Numbered from the stretch's first letter, positions 47,264-55,993 are shown. The stretch: 64,000 nt of DNA from Pseudomonas sp. GL-B-19 (GCF_019956415.1 NZ_JAHBDK010000108.1:1-64000); one strand, 5' to 3'. A program made the numbers and translations. Notes: generated from the letters alone by a model not told the origin.

Positions 47264-49457
47264 GGTCAGTCACATTGGCCCGTGCCGAGTGCAGTTTCTT
47301 GTAGCTCTCGATCAAGCGCAGGTGCCTGTCGAGTCCCTCCAGTTTCATGCTGGTCGGCGTCAAGCCATGGAAGCGCACGCTGCCGTCCACCGACCCGATT
47401 GCTGCTTCGGTGCGCTCGTTGCCAAACATCCTGCGGAAATTGGCCTCGTAGTCTTCCAGTTCCAGGTCTTCGTCCAGCTTCATTTCCAGCACCACATTGA
47501 CGGCCTGGTAGAACAAGCCACGCTCAACCGTGTTGTCGTTGTACTGCAGGAACATTTCTACTGCCTCTTTTGCCTCTTCATATTGCTGCAAGGCGAGATA
47601 GATCAGCAGCTTTAACTCCAGGATCGTCAGCTGACCCCAAGCCGTATTGTCGTCAAATTCGATGCCGATCAAGCTGGTGATGTCGGTGTAGTCGTCCAGC
47701 TCACTTTCCACCAAGCGCTCAACCAGCGCTTGCAGTTCGTCTTCGTCCAGGCGATGCAGGTTCAGGATATCGGCGCGGAAGAACAGCGCTTTGTTGGTGT
47801 TATCCCAGATCAGATCGTCCGCGGGATAGATTTCCGAATAGTCCGGCACCAGGATGCGGCATGCCGTTGCGCCGATATGCTCGTAGACCGCCATGTACAC
47901 TTCTTTGCCCATGCCTTTGAGGATGCCGAACAAGGTCGCGGCTTCCTCGGCATTCGAGTTTTCACCCTGGCCGGAGAAGTCCCACTCCACGAATTCGTAG
48001 TCCGATTTGGCACTGAAGAAGCGCCACGACACCACGCCGCTGGAGTCGATAAAGTGCTCCACGAAGTTGTTCGGCTCGGTCACCGCATGCCCTTCAAAAG
48101 TCGGCTGGGGCAGGTCGTTGAGGCCTTCGAAACTACGACCCTGCAACAATTCGGTCAGGCTGCGTTCCAGCGCCACTTCCAGGCTTGGGTGTGCACCGAA
48201 CGAGGCGAACACACCGCCGGTACGCGGGTTCATCAGCGTGACGCACATCACCGGGAATTCACCGCCCAGGGACGCATCCTTCACCAACACGGGGAACCCT
48301 TGCTCTTCCAGCGCCTGAATACCGGCGAGTATGCCGGGGTACTTCGCCAGCACATCGGCCGGCACATCCGGCAGTGCAAATTCTCCTTCGATGATTTCGC
48401 GTTTTACCGCGCGCTCGAAGATCTCCGACAGGCACTGCACCTGGGCTTCGGCCAGCGTGTTACCGGCACTCATGCCGTTGCTCAGGAATAGGTTTTCAAT
48501 CAGGTTGGACGGGAAATACACCACCTCGCCGTCCGACTGGCGCACGTACGGCAGCGAGCAGATGCCGCGCTCTTCATTGCCAGAGTTGGTATCGATCAGA
48601 TGGGAGCCACGCAGCTCACCGTCGCGGTTGTAAATCTTCAGGCAGTACTCGTCGAGAATTTCAGTTGGCAGTGCATCTTTACGGCCAGGCTTGAACCAGC
48701 GTTCGTCCGGGTAATGCACAAACGGCGCGTTGGCGATGTCTTCGCCCCAGAACTGGTCGTTGTAGAAGAAATTACAGTTCAGACGCTCGATAAACTCGCC
48801 CAGCGCCGACGCCAGCGCGCCTTCCTTGGTCGTACCCTTACCGTTGGTAAAGCACATCGGCGAATGCGCATCGCGGATGTGCAGCGACCACACATTGGGC
48901 ACGATATTGCGCCACGAAGCGATTTCAATCTTCATACCCAGGTCCGCCAGAATGGCCGACATGTTGGCGATGGTTTGCTCCAGCGGCAGATCCTTGCCCG
49001 CGATATAGGTGTGCGCCTCTGAGTTAGAAGCAGGCATCAACAACGCTTGGGCATCGGCGTCGAGGTTTTCGACCTCTTCGATCACAAACTCAGGCCCGGC
49101 TTGCACCACTTTTTTCACGGTGCAACGGTCGATGGAACGCAGGATGCCTTGGCGGTCCTTGTCGGAGATGTCCGCCGGCAACTCGACCTGAATCTTGAAA
49201 ATCTGGTTGTAGCGGTTTTCCGGATCAACAATGTTGTTCTGCGACAGGCGGATGTTTTCGGTGGGAATACTGCGAGTGTCGCAGTACAACTTCACGAAAT
49301 AAGCCGCACACAACGCCGATGAAGCCAGAAAGTAGTCGAACGGACCCGGTGCCGAACCATCACCCTTGTAGCGGATAGGTTGATCGGCCACCACCGTGAA
49401 GTCATCGAACTTTGCTTCAAGCCGAAGGTTGTCGAGAAAGTTGACCTTGATTTCCAT
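47259..49457 (-). CDS. OsmC-YcaO fusion protein
   Basis: 732 aa. Residues about 1-140 form an OsmC-type domain (GDGSAPGPFDYFLASSALC; in OsmC proteins this helix cysteine is redox active). Residues about 145-730 match E. coli YcaO closely: SWRNIVPNVWSLHIRD, CFTNGKGTTKEGALASALGE, NGMSAGNTLAEAQVQ, FASFGAHPSLEVALERS. YcaO domains are ATP-dependent cyclodehydratases or amidine formers; E. coli YcaO itself assists RimO methylthiolation of S12. The C-terminal helical tail looks TPR-like. Start ATG 49457. It lies 147 bases after the yjfC-type gene on the same strand. Confidence 0.92.
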   Translation of the reverse strand: MEIKVNFLDNLRLEAKFDDFTVVADQPIRYKGDGSAPGPFDYFLASSALCAAYFVKLYCDTRSIPTENIRLSQNNIVDPENRYNQIFKIQVELPADISDKDRQGILRSIDRCTVKKVVQAGPEFVIEEVENLDADAQALLMPASNSEAHTYIAGKDLPLEQTIANMSAILADLGMKIEIASWRNIVPNVWSLHIRDAHSPMCFTNGKGTTKEGALASALGEFIERLNCNFFYNDQFWGEDIANAPFVHYPDERWFKPGRKDALPTEILDEYCLKIYNRDGELRGSHLIDTNSGNEERGICSLPYVRQSDGEVVYFPSNLIENLFLSNGMSAGNTLAEAQVQCLSEIFERAVKREIIEGEFALPDVPADVLAKYPGILAGIQALEEQGFPVLVKDASLGGEFPVMCVTLMNPRTGGVFASFGAHPSLEVALERSLTELLQGRSFEGLNDLPQPTFEGHAVTEPNNFVEHFIDSSGVVSWRFFSAKSDYEFVEWDFSGQGENSNAEEAATLFGILKGMGKEVYMAVYEHIGATACRILVPDYSEIYPADDLIWDNTNKALFFRADILNLHRLDEDELQALVERLVESELDDYTDITSLIGIEFDDNTAWGQLTILELKLLIYLALQQYEEAKEAVEMFLQYNDNTVERGLFYQAVNVVLEMKLDEDLELEDYEANFRRMFGNERTEAAIGSVDGSVRFHGLTPTSMKLEGLDRHLRLIESYKKLHSARANVTDL

Positions 49458-49557
49458 GGGTGATTACCAGAATAACGGGCTAGACGAATTGGCCGCCATT
49501 ATCCGGCTTTTCAGGCGTATGTCTTGTCGTTGTCTGGTTATGAACCTGTTTCACCCT

Positions 49558-49587
49558 AACGCCCGATGCACGGTACCGGGCGTTTTT
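49558..49587 (+). terminator. Hairpin with T-tract, plus-strand orientation
   Basis: Eight-bp stem (AACGCCCG at 49558-49565 with CGGGCGTT at 49577-49584) and T-run at 49583-49587. The T-tract is on the plus strand, whereas both flanking genes are on the minus strand, where the trailing bases are TTAGGG. So it would stop antisense transcription, or act only as a stem on the sense mRNA. Confidence 0.55.
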
Positions 49588-49604
49588 CGTGAGGGATGTA
49601 TTGC

Positions 49605-50762
49605 TCAGTCGAGTATCAGGTGCGGTAAAAACCGGCTCGAATCCTTGGTGATCAAACTGTTGTCTTCCCGCACGCCAATACCGGCTGCTTGATCGCCAAT
49701 CACCCAAGAGCCAATCAGCGTATAGCTGTCGCCAAATTTAGGCAGCGGCGCGAATTCCTGAAGGATAAACGGCGCATCGGTGTAGGGCCCGTCCTCTTTC
49801 ACGATCAGGCCATCGGCGGTTTGCAGCTCGATGTTGGCGCCTTCCCGGGAGAAGAACGGTTTGCGCACCCAACCCTTGGGCACCGCTTTATTCGGATCAG
49901 TATCCAGGTGCGCCGCGAGCAGGTTCGGGTGACCTTTGTTGAACTCCCACAGCAACGGCAGGATGCCTTTGTTGGAAATGATGGACTTCCAGGCCGGTTC
50001 GAAAAACTGCGTATCACTTTGGGCAATTGCAGCGCCGAAGGGCTCGTGGAAGATGAATTCCCAAGCGTGCAGTTTGAACAGATGAGGAATCCAGCGATCC
50101 TCAAGATCGACGAAGCGTCCATCACTGGTCAGGCCGATGTCTTCAATATCGATATGCCGTGATTCGATGCCGACCTTCTCCGCGACCAGCCGCAGGTAAT
50201 CGGTGGTGCCTTTGTCTTCGACCGAGTGTTTCATCGAGGCGAAATAGAACGGTTGCTTGAGCTGCAACTGAGCAAAGGCTTGATGCAGCTTGGTGTCGAT
50301 GCTGTTGAACTGGTCAGCCTGTTTGGGCAGCAAACCACGTTCGATGCATTGCTCCAGCCAGCCCCATTGAAACGCAGCGGCCTCATACAGGCTGGTCGGC
50401 GTGTCGTAGTTGAGTTCCAGCAATTTGGCCGGCCCGGTGCCGTTGTAGGAGAAATCCATGCGTCCATACAGGTGCGGGTGGCCTTCGAGCCATGAGGTGC
50501 GAATCATGTCGTAGAACGCCGCGGGAATACTCAGGCGCTCCAGCAACTCCTCGTTCTGCACCACACGGGCCACCAGGTCCATGCACATTTCATGGATCTC
50601 GGTGGTCGGGTCTTCCAGATCGTTCTCGATTTGCTTGAGCGTGAACTGGTAATACGCGCTCTCGTCCCAATAGGGTTCGCCGTCGATGGTGTGGAACAGA
50701 AAACCGAGACCTTCGGCGGTTTGTTTCCAGTCATGACGCTCTGCGCAATGGATCTTCTTCAT
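49605..50762 (-). CDS. yjfC: Glutathionylspermidine-synthase-like ATP-grasp ligase (YjfC/YgiC type)
   Basis: 385 aa, homologous to the C-terminal synthetase half of E. coli glutathionylspermidine synthase but lacking the amidase half. RMDFSYNGTGPAKLLELNYD, then GHPNLLAAH and KPFFSREGANI (ATP-grasp nucleotide and metal site) are visible. Family members ligate a carboxylate to an amine with ATP; the substrate of YjfC/YgiC proteins is unknown. It starts 12 bases after the DUF1190 gene, matching the ygiB-ygiC and yjfM-yjfC pairs of E. coli. Confidence 0.9.
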   Translation of the reverse strand: MKKIHCAERHDWKQTAEGLGFLFHTIDGEPYWDESAYYQFTLKQIENDLEDPTTEIHEMCMDLVARVVQNEELLERLSIPAAFYDMIRTSWLEGHPHLYGRMDFSYNGTGPAKLLELNYDTPTSLYEAAAFQWGWLEQCIERGLLPKQADQFNSIDTKLHQAFAQLQLKQPFYFASMKHSVEDKGTTDYLRLVAEKVGIESRHIDIEDIGLTSDGRFVDLEDRWIPHLFKLHAWEFIFHEPFGAAIAQSDTQFFEPAWKSIISNKGILPLLWEFNKGHPNLLAAHLDTDPNKAVPKGWVRKPFFSREGANIELQTADGLIVKEDGPYTDAPFILQEFAPLPKFGDSYTLIGSWVIGDQAAGIGVREDNSLITKDSSRFLPHLILD

Positions 50763-50774
50763 GGCCCGGTTTCC

Positions 50775-51485
50775 TTAACTGCTCGACCCGCCGCCCCAGC
50801 CGCTGCGTGCACTGGCTTTGCTGCCGAAGCCGCCACGCGACGTCGACGAAGCAACGGAAACCGGCTTGCTGGGCGATTTGCTGATGGAATTGGTGTAGCT
50901 GCCGTCGTACTTTGCCTGGTTGGACCGGTTAAACGTTGAACCGTTGGCAATGCGCTGGTTGAGCGTTGAAGTGCCGTAGTTACCGCGATTATCGCGGTAG
51001 CGGTAGACCGGCTGGGAGTAATAGCTGTTGCGGTTGTTGCTCAGCATGTTGCCGATCAATAGTCCGGTCAGCAGGCTGCTGGTGGAGAAGCCCGAACCGC
51101 CGGTGTTGGTTTCCGAGGCCGGCAGTTGCGCCTTGGCGGCGTCCACCTGGGCTTGCGTCACCTGGCCATCGGCTGTCAGCTCGAAGCCGCCGAGCTTGGG
51201 GATGAACTTGCCGGCCGAATCCTGCTGGCACCAGTCGGCGACAAAGTCGGCATCGCAATCAGCCTGGTTGTCATACACCGGCGCAATACGGCGATGTTCG
51301 GCCATGGCGGTCATGTAGGCGTCCGAGCAGACGTCCACCGGGAGTTTTTCATCGGCGCATTGCTGAACGGACTGAAAGTTGTACTGCTTCTGCACCGGGT
51401 AGGTTTTTTCCGTTGGCCCGCAACCGGATATCGCCATGGCGACCGATGCTGCCAGCGAGAGCTGAACGTACTTGCTTCGTTTCAT
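50775..51485 (-). CDS. DUF1190 (YgiB/YjfM) lipoprotein
   Basis: 236 aa with a lipoprotein signal: basic MKRSKY, a hydrophobic core and lipobox AISGC (Cys22). The mature part holds conserved cysteines (QCADEKL, VCSDAY, DCDADFVADWC) and a low-complexity Ser/Gly/Asn tail (FNRSNQAKYDGSY, GWGGGSSS), the DUF1190 pattern. Probably anchored to a membrane facing the periplasm. It precedes the ATP-grasp gene by 12 bases. Confidence 0.88.
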   Translation of the reverse strand: MKRSKYVQLSLAASVAMAISGCGPTEKTYPVQKQYNFQSVQQCADEKLPVDVCSDAYMTAMAEHRRIAPVYDNQADCDADFVADWCQQDSAGKFIPKLGGFELTADGQVTQAQVDAAKAQLPASETNTGGSGFSTSSLLTGLLIGNMLSNNRNSYYSQPVYRYRDNRGNYGTSTLNQRIANGSTFNRSNQAKYDGSYTNSISKSPSKPVSVASSTSRGGFGSKASARSGWGGGSSS

Positions 51486-51504
51486 CGGGGGCTCCGCTGC
51501 ACAA

Positions 51505-51933
51505 TCAATTCTGGGAAGGGGTCATGCACGCGGCATTCAACATGCCGACGCTGATGGCCACTGCCGCGACATAGATACCCGCTGCAATCTCACCTTTTTT
51601 AATGCGTTCCGAGGTGCCTTTCAGTACAAGGCTGGTCATCAGGAACGCCAGCAGTTGTACAAACGCAGCGATCACCGCCCAGACGACGAAGTCGAGGAGG
51701 CTGATCGAATAGGCAATCACATTGCTGGCCGGAATGGCGAAGCCGATGATGGCGCCACCCAGTGCAATCGCGGCCGCCACGTTGCCTGAACGGATCAGTT
51801 CGAATTCCTTGTGCGGTGTGATGCGGGTGTAGATGAACTGGAACAGCGCAAACAGCACGGCGGCGCCGAGAATGTACGAAACAAACCCGAGCACGGCCGC
51901 CGGGTTCAGGGAGATGGAGAGTGCTTCTAGCAT
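51505..51933 (-). CDS. yjfL: DUF350 inner-membrane protein (YjfL)
   Basis: 142 aa with four hydrophobic segments (about 13-36, 49-68, 75-100 and 115-137), the DUF350 duplicate-hairpin layout: GNVAAAIALGGAIIGFAIP between two halves. In E. coli yjfL lies in yjfIJKLMC. Lies between the DUF2491 gene (14 bases before) and DUF1190 (19 bases after). No catalytic motif; role unknown. Confidence 0.88.
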   Translation of the reverse strand: MLEALSISLNPAAVLGFVSYILGAAVLFALFQFIYTRITPHKEFELIRSGNVAAAIALGGAIIGFAIPASNVIAYSISLLDFVVWAVIAAFVQLLAFLMTSLVLKGTSERIKKGEIAAGIYVAAVAISVGMLNAACMTPSQN

Positions 51934-51947
51934 GGACGTCTTCCTTG

Positions 51948-52628
51948 TTAAAAAATGTTCAGGTCAGTGGTGTACAGCGAGATGCCCAGCGACGTGCTCA
52001 AACTGATGGTGCCTTCGGCGTCTTCTTCAACGGAAAACAGCAGGAATTCCCGGCGATCGGTCAGGCCGGTTTCGCGGGCGTACAGCATCGAACGGTGCTC
52101 GACGCTGTAGGACTCATCTGGATTTTTCAGCTGTTCGCTTAGCGCCACCAGTTCTGTCTGGCCATTCTCGGTGCCCCATTCGCGGGTGTATTCGACACCG
52201 TTGTGGATGTAAGTCGGCAGCCCGATCGGACTTTGCGGGCCGGCCAGCCGATGCAACTCCGCTTCACTGCTGATAGTGATGTAGCTGAGGTAATTGAACA
52301 GGATCACCGACTCTACCTGTCCGGCGATAGCGCCGGTGGTGTGGACTTGCAGCCAGTAGTCTTCATCGTTCATGTAATAGCGCGAGAGCCAGGTCGACTG
52401 CCCGAGATCGACGGTGCCGGCGCTCCAGATCTGTTGGGAGCCCGGGATCGTCACCGTGGTGTTGCCGTCGAGCAACAACCTCAGGCTGGTGTCGAACATC
52501 ACGCCCTTGCCCAATGCCAGGCCCAGCGGGCCGGTGACAGGCGGCGTGTCGTTGGCGGTCCATTTCGACTGGGTGTTTGTGCCCGTGTTCGGAGCCTCAA
52601 GCCCCATCAACTGTTTAAACCATCCCAT
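51948..52628 (-). CDS. yjfK: DUF2491 protein (YjfK)
   Basis: 226 aa from ATG 52628 (MGWFKQLMGLEAPN), preceded by AAGGAAA; a longer in-frame reading to 52724 lies inside the channel gene and is rejected. Soluble, acidic, with EYTREWGTENG and QVESVILFNYLS segments typical of YjfK. Its start overlaps the channel gene's end by 14 bases. Function unknown. Confidence 0.85.
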   Translation of the reverse strand: MGWFKQLMGLEAPNTGTNTQSKWTANDTPPVTGPLGLALGKGVMFDTSLRLLLDGNTTVTIPGSQQIWSAGTVDLGQSTWLSRYYMNDEDYWLQVHTTGAIAGQVESVILFNYLSYITISSEAELHRLAGPQSPIGLPTYIHNGVEYTREWGTENGQTELVALSEQLKNPDESYSVEHRSMLYARETGLTDRREFLLFSVEEDAEGTISLSTSLGISLYTTDLNIF

Positions 52629-53649
52629 TGGAAATTTCCTTGAGGCGAGTGGAGGCGATGTAAAAGAGTTCACCGCCCTCAACGCGTGTGGCGCTGGGCG
52701 GGTTGATCGAAGGTTGTTGCGCACCTTTGGCGCGATAACCGATGAGGGTGGCGTTATGGCGTTCTTTCATCTGCGTGTACAGATCGCCAAAGGTGGCCTG
52801 ATACGTCTCGGGCAGTTTCATCAGGTATTGGGTGGCGCCTTCACCCACGCACAGCAGCTCATTGATAACCATTGACGACCCCGGGTCCTGAGAGGCACGC
52901 ACCAACATCTCGATGGCCATGCTTGAGGTGCATTCCAGGCTGGGGGCGTAGGCGCTGGCGAGTGCGGCGATTTCACTTTCATTGAAGTGTGCGACCACAT
53001 GCCCGACGGGTTTCAGTTGATTGACCGCCAGCACTGTGGCCAGGGTCAAATCGTCTGACGGGGTTCGCACCAGCACACGCTCGGCACCCGGAACACCGGC
53101 GCGCAGTAACAACGCCGCAGAGGACAGGCTTTCACCTTTGATGAGCTCTGCCTTGCCCGGCATGGGGTTTTCTTCAAGGGTACAATCGCAAATCACGATC
53201 AGGTTGTCGTTGGAGGTTTCGTCCTGCAACAACAATTCAATGACTCGCTCACTGGATGCGCCTTCCCAGCCGATGAGAACGGTATGGCCGACCTTGCCGG
53301 TGAAATCGCCTTTGCCCTTCATGCCTTTTCTCCATGCATCGATGACACTGCTGGTGGTTTTGCCGATGGCCGCTGTTAGCAGCGCAATGCCGCCGAGCAT
53401 GATCCAGGTCGCCACGAAAATTCGTCCGGCTGATGTCTGTGGTGTGAGATCGCCATAGCCGACGGTCAGCGTGGTGGTGAGATAGAAGTAGGTAAACGTG
53501 GCGGGGGCGGTGAGGTGGTGTTCGCCCAGAAACATCAGGCCCAGCCAGGCCGTGGACAGATGCACGCCTAACGCAATCACCAGGCCTGCCCACCCAAATC
53601 GGTGGAAGAGGGACGAGGCGTACATGCGCATTAACAGAAAAATCGACAT
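52615..53649 (-). CDS. Two-helix potassium channel with TrkA domains
   Basis: 344 aa. Two membrane helices (about 18-41 and 75-97) flank a pore loop with the K+ selectivity filter TVGYGDL at residues 62-68. A cytosolic TrkA-N-like Rossmann domain (about 120-235) begins HTVLIGWEGASSERV, where the usual GXGXXG is altered to GWEGAS; a TrkA-C-like domain follows to about 330. Kch-type channel. It overlaps yjfK by 14 bases, so it belongs to this operon, a pairing absent from the E. coli yjf locus. Confidence 0.92.
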   Translation of the reverse strand: MSIFLLMRMYASSLFHRFGWAGLVIALGVHLSTAWLGLMFLGEHHLTAPATFTYFYLTTTLTVGYGDLTPQTSAGRIFVATWIMLGGIALLTAAIGKTTSSVIDAWRKGMKGKGDFTGKVGHTVLIGWEGASSERVIELLLQDETSNDNLIVICDCTLEENPMPGKAELIKGESLSSAALLLRAGVPGAERVLVRTPSDDLTLATVLAVNQLKPVGHVVAHFNESEIAALASAYAPSLECTSSMAIEMLVRASQDPGSSMVINELLCVGEGATQYLMKLPETYQATFGDLYTQMKERHNATLIGYRAKGAQQPSINPPSATRVEGGELFYIASTRLKEISNGMV

Positions 53650-53720
53650 GGGGTCCCTGACTCAGTGGGCTACTCGTTCCTGGCGATCGCATCGCTTCGG
53701 TTCCGAGAGCTCAATTGCGC

Positions 53721-54284
53721 CTACCGGGCGGCATTAAATCTGCCGCGTGGCGTTGATAAAAGTACTTTGGCTGCAATGAATCCGGCGAATGCCCCGAACA
53801 GATGGCCTTCGAATGAAATGCCCCGCCGAGGTAAAAAGCCAAAGACCAGGCCGCCATACAACAGGGCGACGAGGCCCGCCGTGATCACATTGCCCCAGCT
53901 CTTCTGGAACCAGGCGCGCGACAGAATGTACGTCCACAGCCCGAAAACCCAGCCGCTGGCGCCAATGTGTACGCCTTTAAAGCCGAACAGCCAGACCAGC
54001 GAGCCGCCCAACAAAATAATGATGGCACTGACGGCCATGAACCGATTGAGCCCTTCGATCATCACCAACGTACCCAGGACCAAAAAGGCCACCAGGTTGG
54101 CGCTCAGGTGCGAGAAGGACGCGTGTAAAAAAGGTGAAGTGGCGATGCCAAACAGTCCATTCACGGTTCTCGGAATCAGGCCGAATGCCATAAGGCTGTA
54201 GCCGGTCGCGGCATTGATCACTTGCAGCGCGACCATGAAGATGGCCAGGCCGGCGATTATCTTGAAACCTTTCAGGGCATCCAT
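53721..54284 (-). CDS. Rhomboid-family intramembrane serine protease
   Basis: 187 aa from ATG 54284 (MDALKGFKII); the longer reading starts in a REP-flanked spacer. About six helices. Catalytic Ser110 in HIGASGWVFG and His161 in EGHLFGAFAG form the dyad; H59 and N63 in FSHLSANL give the conserved oxyanion region. Cleaves membrane-anchored proteins within the bilayer. Between the channel gene (71 bases) and the pspA-like gene (with a REP pair in the gap). Start choice moderately sure. Confidence 0.9.
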   Translation of the reverse strand: MDALKGFKIIAGLAIFMVALQVINAATGYSLMAFGLIPRTVNGLFGIATSPFLHASFSHLSANLVAFLVLGTLVMIEGLNRFMAVSAIIILLGGSLVWLFGFKGVHIGASGWVFGLWTYILSRAWFQKSWGNVITAGLVALLYGGLVFGFLPRRGISFEGHLFGAFAGFIAAKVLLSTPRGRFNAAR

Positions 54285-54324
54285 CCGTGACCTCGACTCG
54301 AGAAAAAACTGAAACGCAATCCAT

Positions 54325-54415
54325 TGTGGGAGCGAGCCGGCTCGCGAAGAGGGCGTGTCAGTCAACATCAATGTCGCGTGACAAACCGCCTTCGCAAGCA
54401 GGCTCGCTCCTACAG
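54325..54415. repeat. REP pair
   Basis: TGTGGGAGCGAGCCGGCTCG and an inverted partner ending GGCTCGCTCCTACA form a doublet in the gap between the rhomboid and pspA-like genes. Such stems may stabilise upstream mRNA and lower expression of the rhomboid gene. Confidence 0.85.
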
Positions 54416-54440
54416 GTTATGCATCCGGCACCTGAGTCGA

Positions 54441-55139
54441 TTACTCGGCCGATTTTTGCTTCAGGCGTTCCAGAATCGCGTTGGCGCTGCCTTCGTTCGG
54501 CGTGATGCCGGCTTCGCGCAGTTTGCGCTCCAGGTCGTTGCCGGTCGATGCGTCGGCCAGTTCGTCCTGCGCTTGCAGTTCTGCGGCGCGTTGCTGCTGC
54601 TTGGCCTGCAAACGGTTCAGTGTACCGACGGCGGTTTCCAGCTTGCCGTTGGCGCCGCCGCTGGCGATGGATGCGCTGACCTGGGCTTTCTGTACGCTAT
54701 CGCGCGCCTTGGCCATGTCTACTTGCTGGCGCAGGCTTTTGATGCGGGCTTCGGCCTTGGTGATGTCTTTGCGCATGCTGTCCGCGTAACCACCGAATTC
54801 GCTGGCCTGCTTTTGCTCGACGTCGAGTTCGTTGGTCAGGGTCGAAATCGCTTCGGCCACTTCCATCGCCAGGTCTTCGCGGTTGGCCTGGATCGCGGCC
54901 ATGGCCTTGGATTCCAGGTCCTTGATTTTGGCGTTGTACTCGCTGACGCGGTCAGCCGACAGTTTGTGCTTGGCCATGATGGTGACCAGTTCACGCTTGG
55001 CGTTGGCCAGTGCGCTGTCAGCATCGCGAATTTCCTGGTCGAGGATGCGCAAGGCCTGTTGGTCGACGATCGATTCGCCCACTTCGGTGGCGCCGCCGCG
55101 CAACGCGGTGAACAACTTGCTCCAGATGGACTGAGTCAT
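54441..55139 (-). CDS. yjfJ: PspA/IM30-family protein (YjfJ)
   Basis: 232 aa, almost all helical coiled coil. WSKLFTALRGGATEVGESIVDQQALRILDQEIRDAD-type N terminus (about 6-40) matches PspA, and the heptads run to about residue 180. PspA proteins coat and protect damaged inner membrane. This is the YjfJ branch rather than a classic pspABC locus: no pspB, pspC or pspF here. Twenty-one bases after the yjfI gene. Confidence 0.92.
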   Translation of the reverse strand: MTQSIWSKLFTALRGGATEVGESIVDQQALRILDQEIRDADSALANAKRELVTIMAKHKLSADRVSEYNAKIKDLESKAMAAIQANREDLAMEVAEAISTLTNELDVEQKQASEFGGYADSMRKDITKAEARIKSLRQQVDMAKARDSVQKAQVSASIASGGANGKLETAVGTLNRLQAKQQQRAAELQAQDELADASTGNDLERKLREAGITPNEGSANAILERLKQKSAE

Positions 55140-55160
55140 TGAATCTTCCTTTCCTGATAA

Positions 55161-55850
55161 TTACTTGAAGAAGCGTTCGAAGGCTTCGATGGCACGCTGG
55201 ACGTTGTCGACGAGGGTTTTTACCTCGGTCACCACGTTGGTCAGGCTGGAGTCGGAACTCAGCGCGCCGAACATGTTGTAAACGACTTGGCCGTTGGGCA
55301 TGGACTCGATACCGATCGAGGACAGCGGGAACATTTCCCGGCTGCGCAGCACGGCATCGTTGAAGGCCGGCACGTCATTGATGGACTCGACGTCGACCAG
55401 CACGGTGTCCACGATGACCTGATCACCAACCACGGCGATATAAATCGGCAAGCCACCGAAATCGTTCATTTCCAGCTTTATGCTGGACTCGGAACCTTGA
55501 ACAAGGGAAAGGGTGATGTCGTTCGAAACCACTTCGTCGAGGGCCTTCAGGGCGTTGAAGAGGCTATCGATGTTCCAGTTGTTGCTTGCGCTCATGTAAT
55601 TCTCCGACATGAATGATCCAGCCAGAATCGGTTGGCGTAGCTGTTGTTCCATCTGCTTGAGCAAGCTTCGGTTTTCCGGAAGCACCCAAGTTTCGTGTTT
55701 CACATAGCCGGCGGCTGCCAGGCCTGCACGCATCTGCTTCATGTAGAAGCTTGATGGTTTTTTCACGGACGGTTTCGAACGCTCTCCCTTGGGGCTCTTT
55801 GATGTAACAGCAGGCTCGCGAGGCGGGTCTGACGGGGAGCGGCTTTTCAT
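55161..55850 (-). CDS. yjfI: DUF2170 protein (YjfI)
   Basis: 229 aa from ATG 55850 (MKSRSPSDPP), preceded by GGAG; nine further upstream codons are in frame but less likely. A basic, Ser/Pro-rich N-terminal tail (about 1-45) is followed by a soluble DUF2170 fold (NWNIDSLFNALKALDE, DFGGLPIYIAVVGD, NGQVVYNMFGAL). First gene of the yjf-type operon. Function unknown; related proteins pair with PspA homologues. Confidence 0.88.
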   Translation of the reverse strand: MKSRSPSDPPREPAVTSKSPKGERSKPSVKKPSSFYMKQMRAGLAAAGYVKHETWVLPENRSLLKQMEQQLRQPILAGSFMSENYMSASNNWNIDSLFNALKALDEVVSNDITLSLVQGSESSIKLEMNDFGGLPIYIAVVGDQVIVDTVLVDVESINDVPAFNDAVLRSREMFPLSSIGIESMPNGQVVYNMFGALSSDSSLTNVVTEVKTLVDNVQRAIEAFERFFK

Positions 55851-55993
55851 GGGGTGACTCCGTTGTGAACATCTCACGCGTGAGCAACCCTACAACCAAA
55901 GAAGTACACCTTCAACGGCTCACGCGTGAGATTTTGTTACCGCATGCGAAAAGGCCCGCAGCAAGACGGGCCTGTAGTATTTCAAGGTGTTTC

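Noticed and set aside
54441..55139. Classic psp operon (pspABC with pspF)
   Set aside because: Only a PspA-family protein is present; neighbours are yjf-type genes, with no pspB, pspC or pspF.
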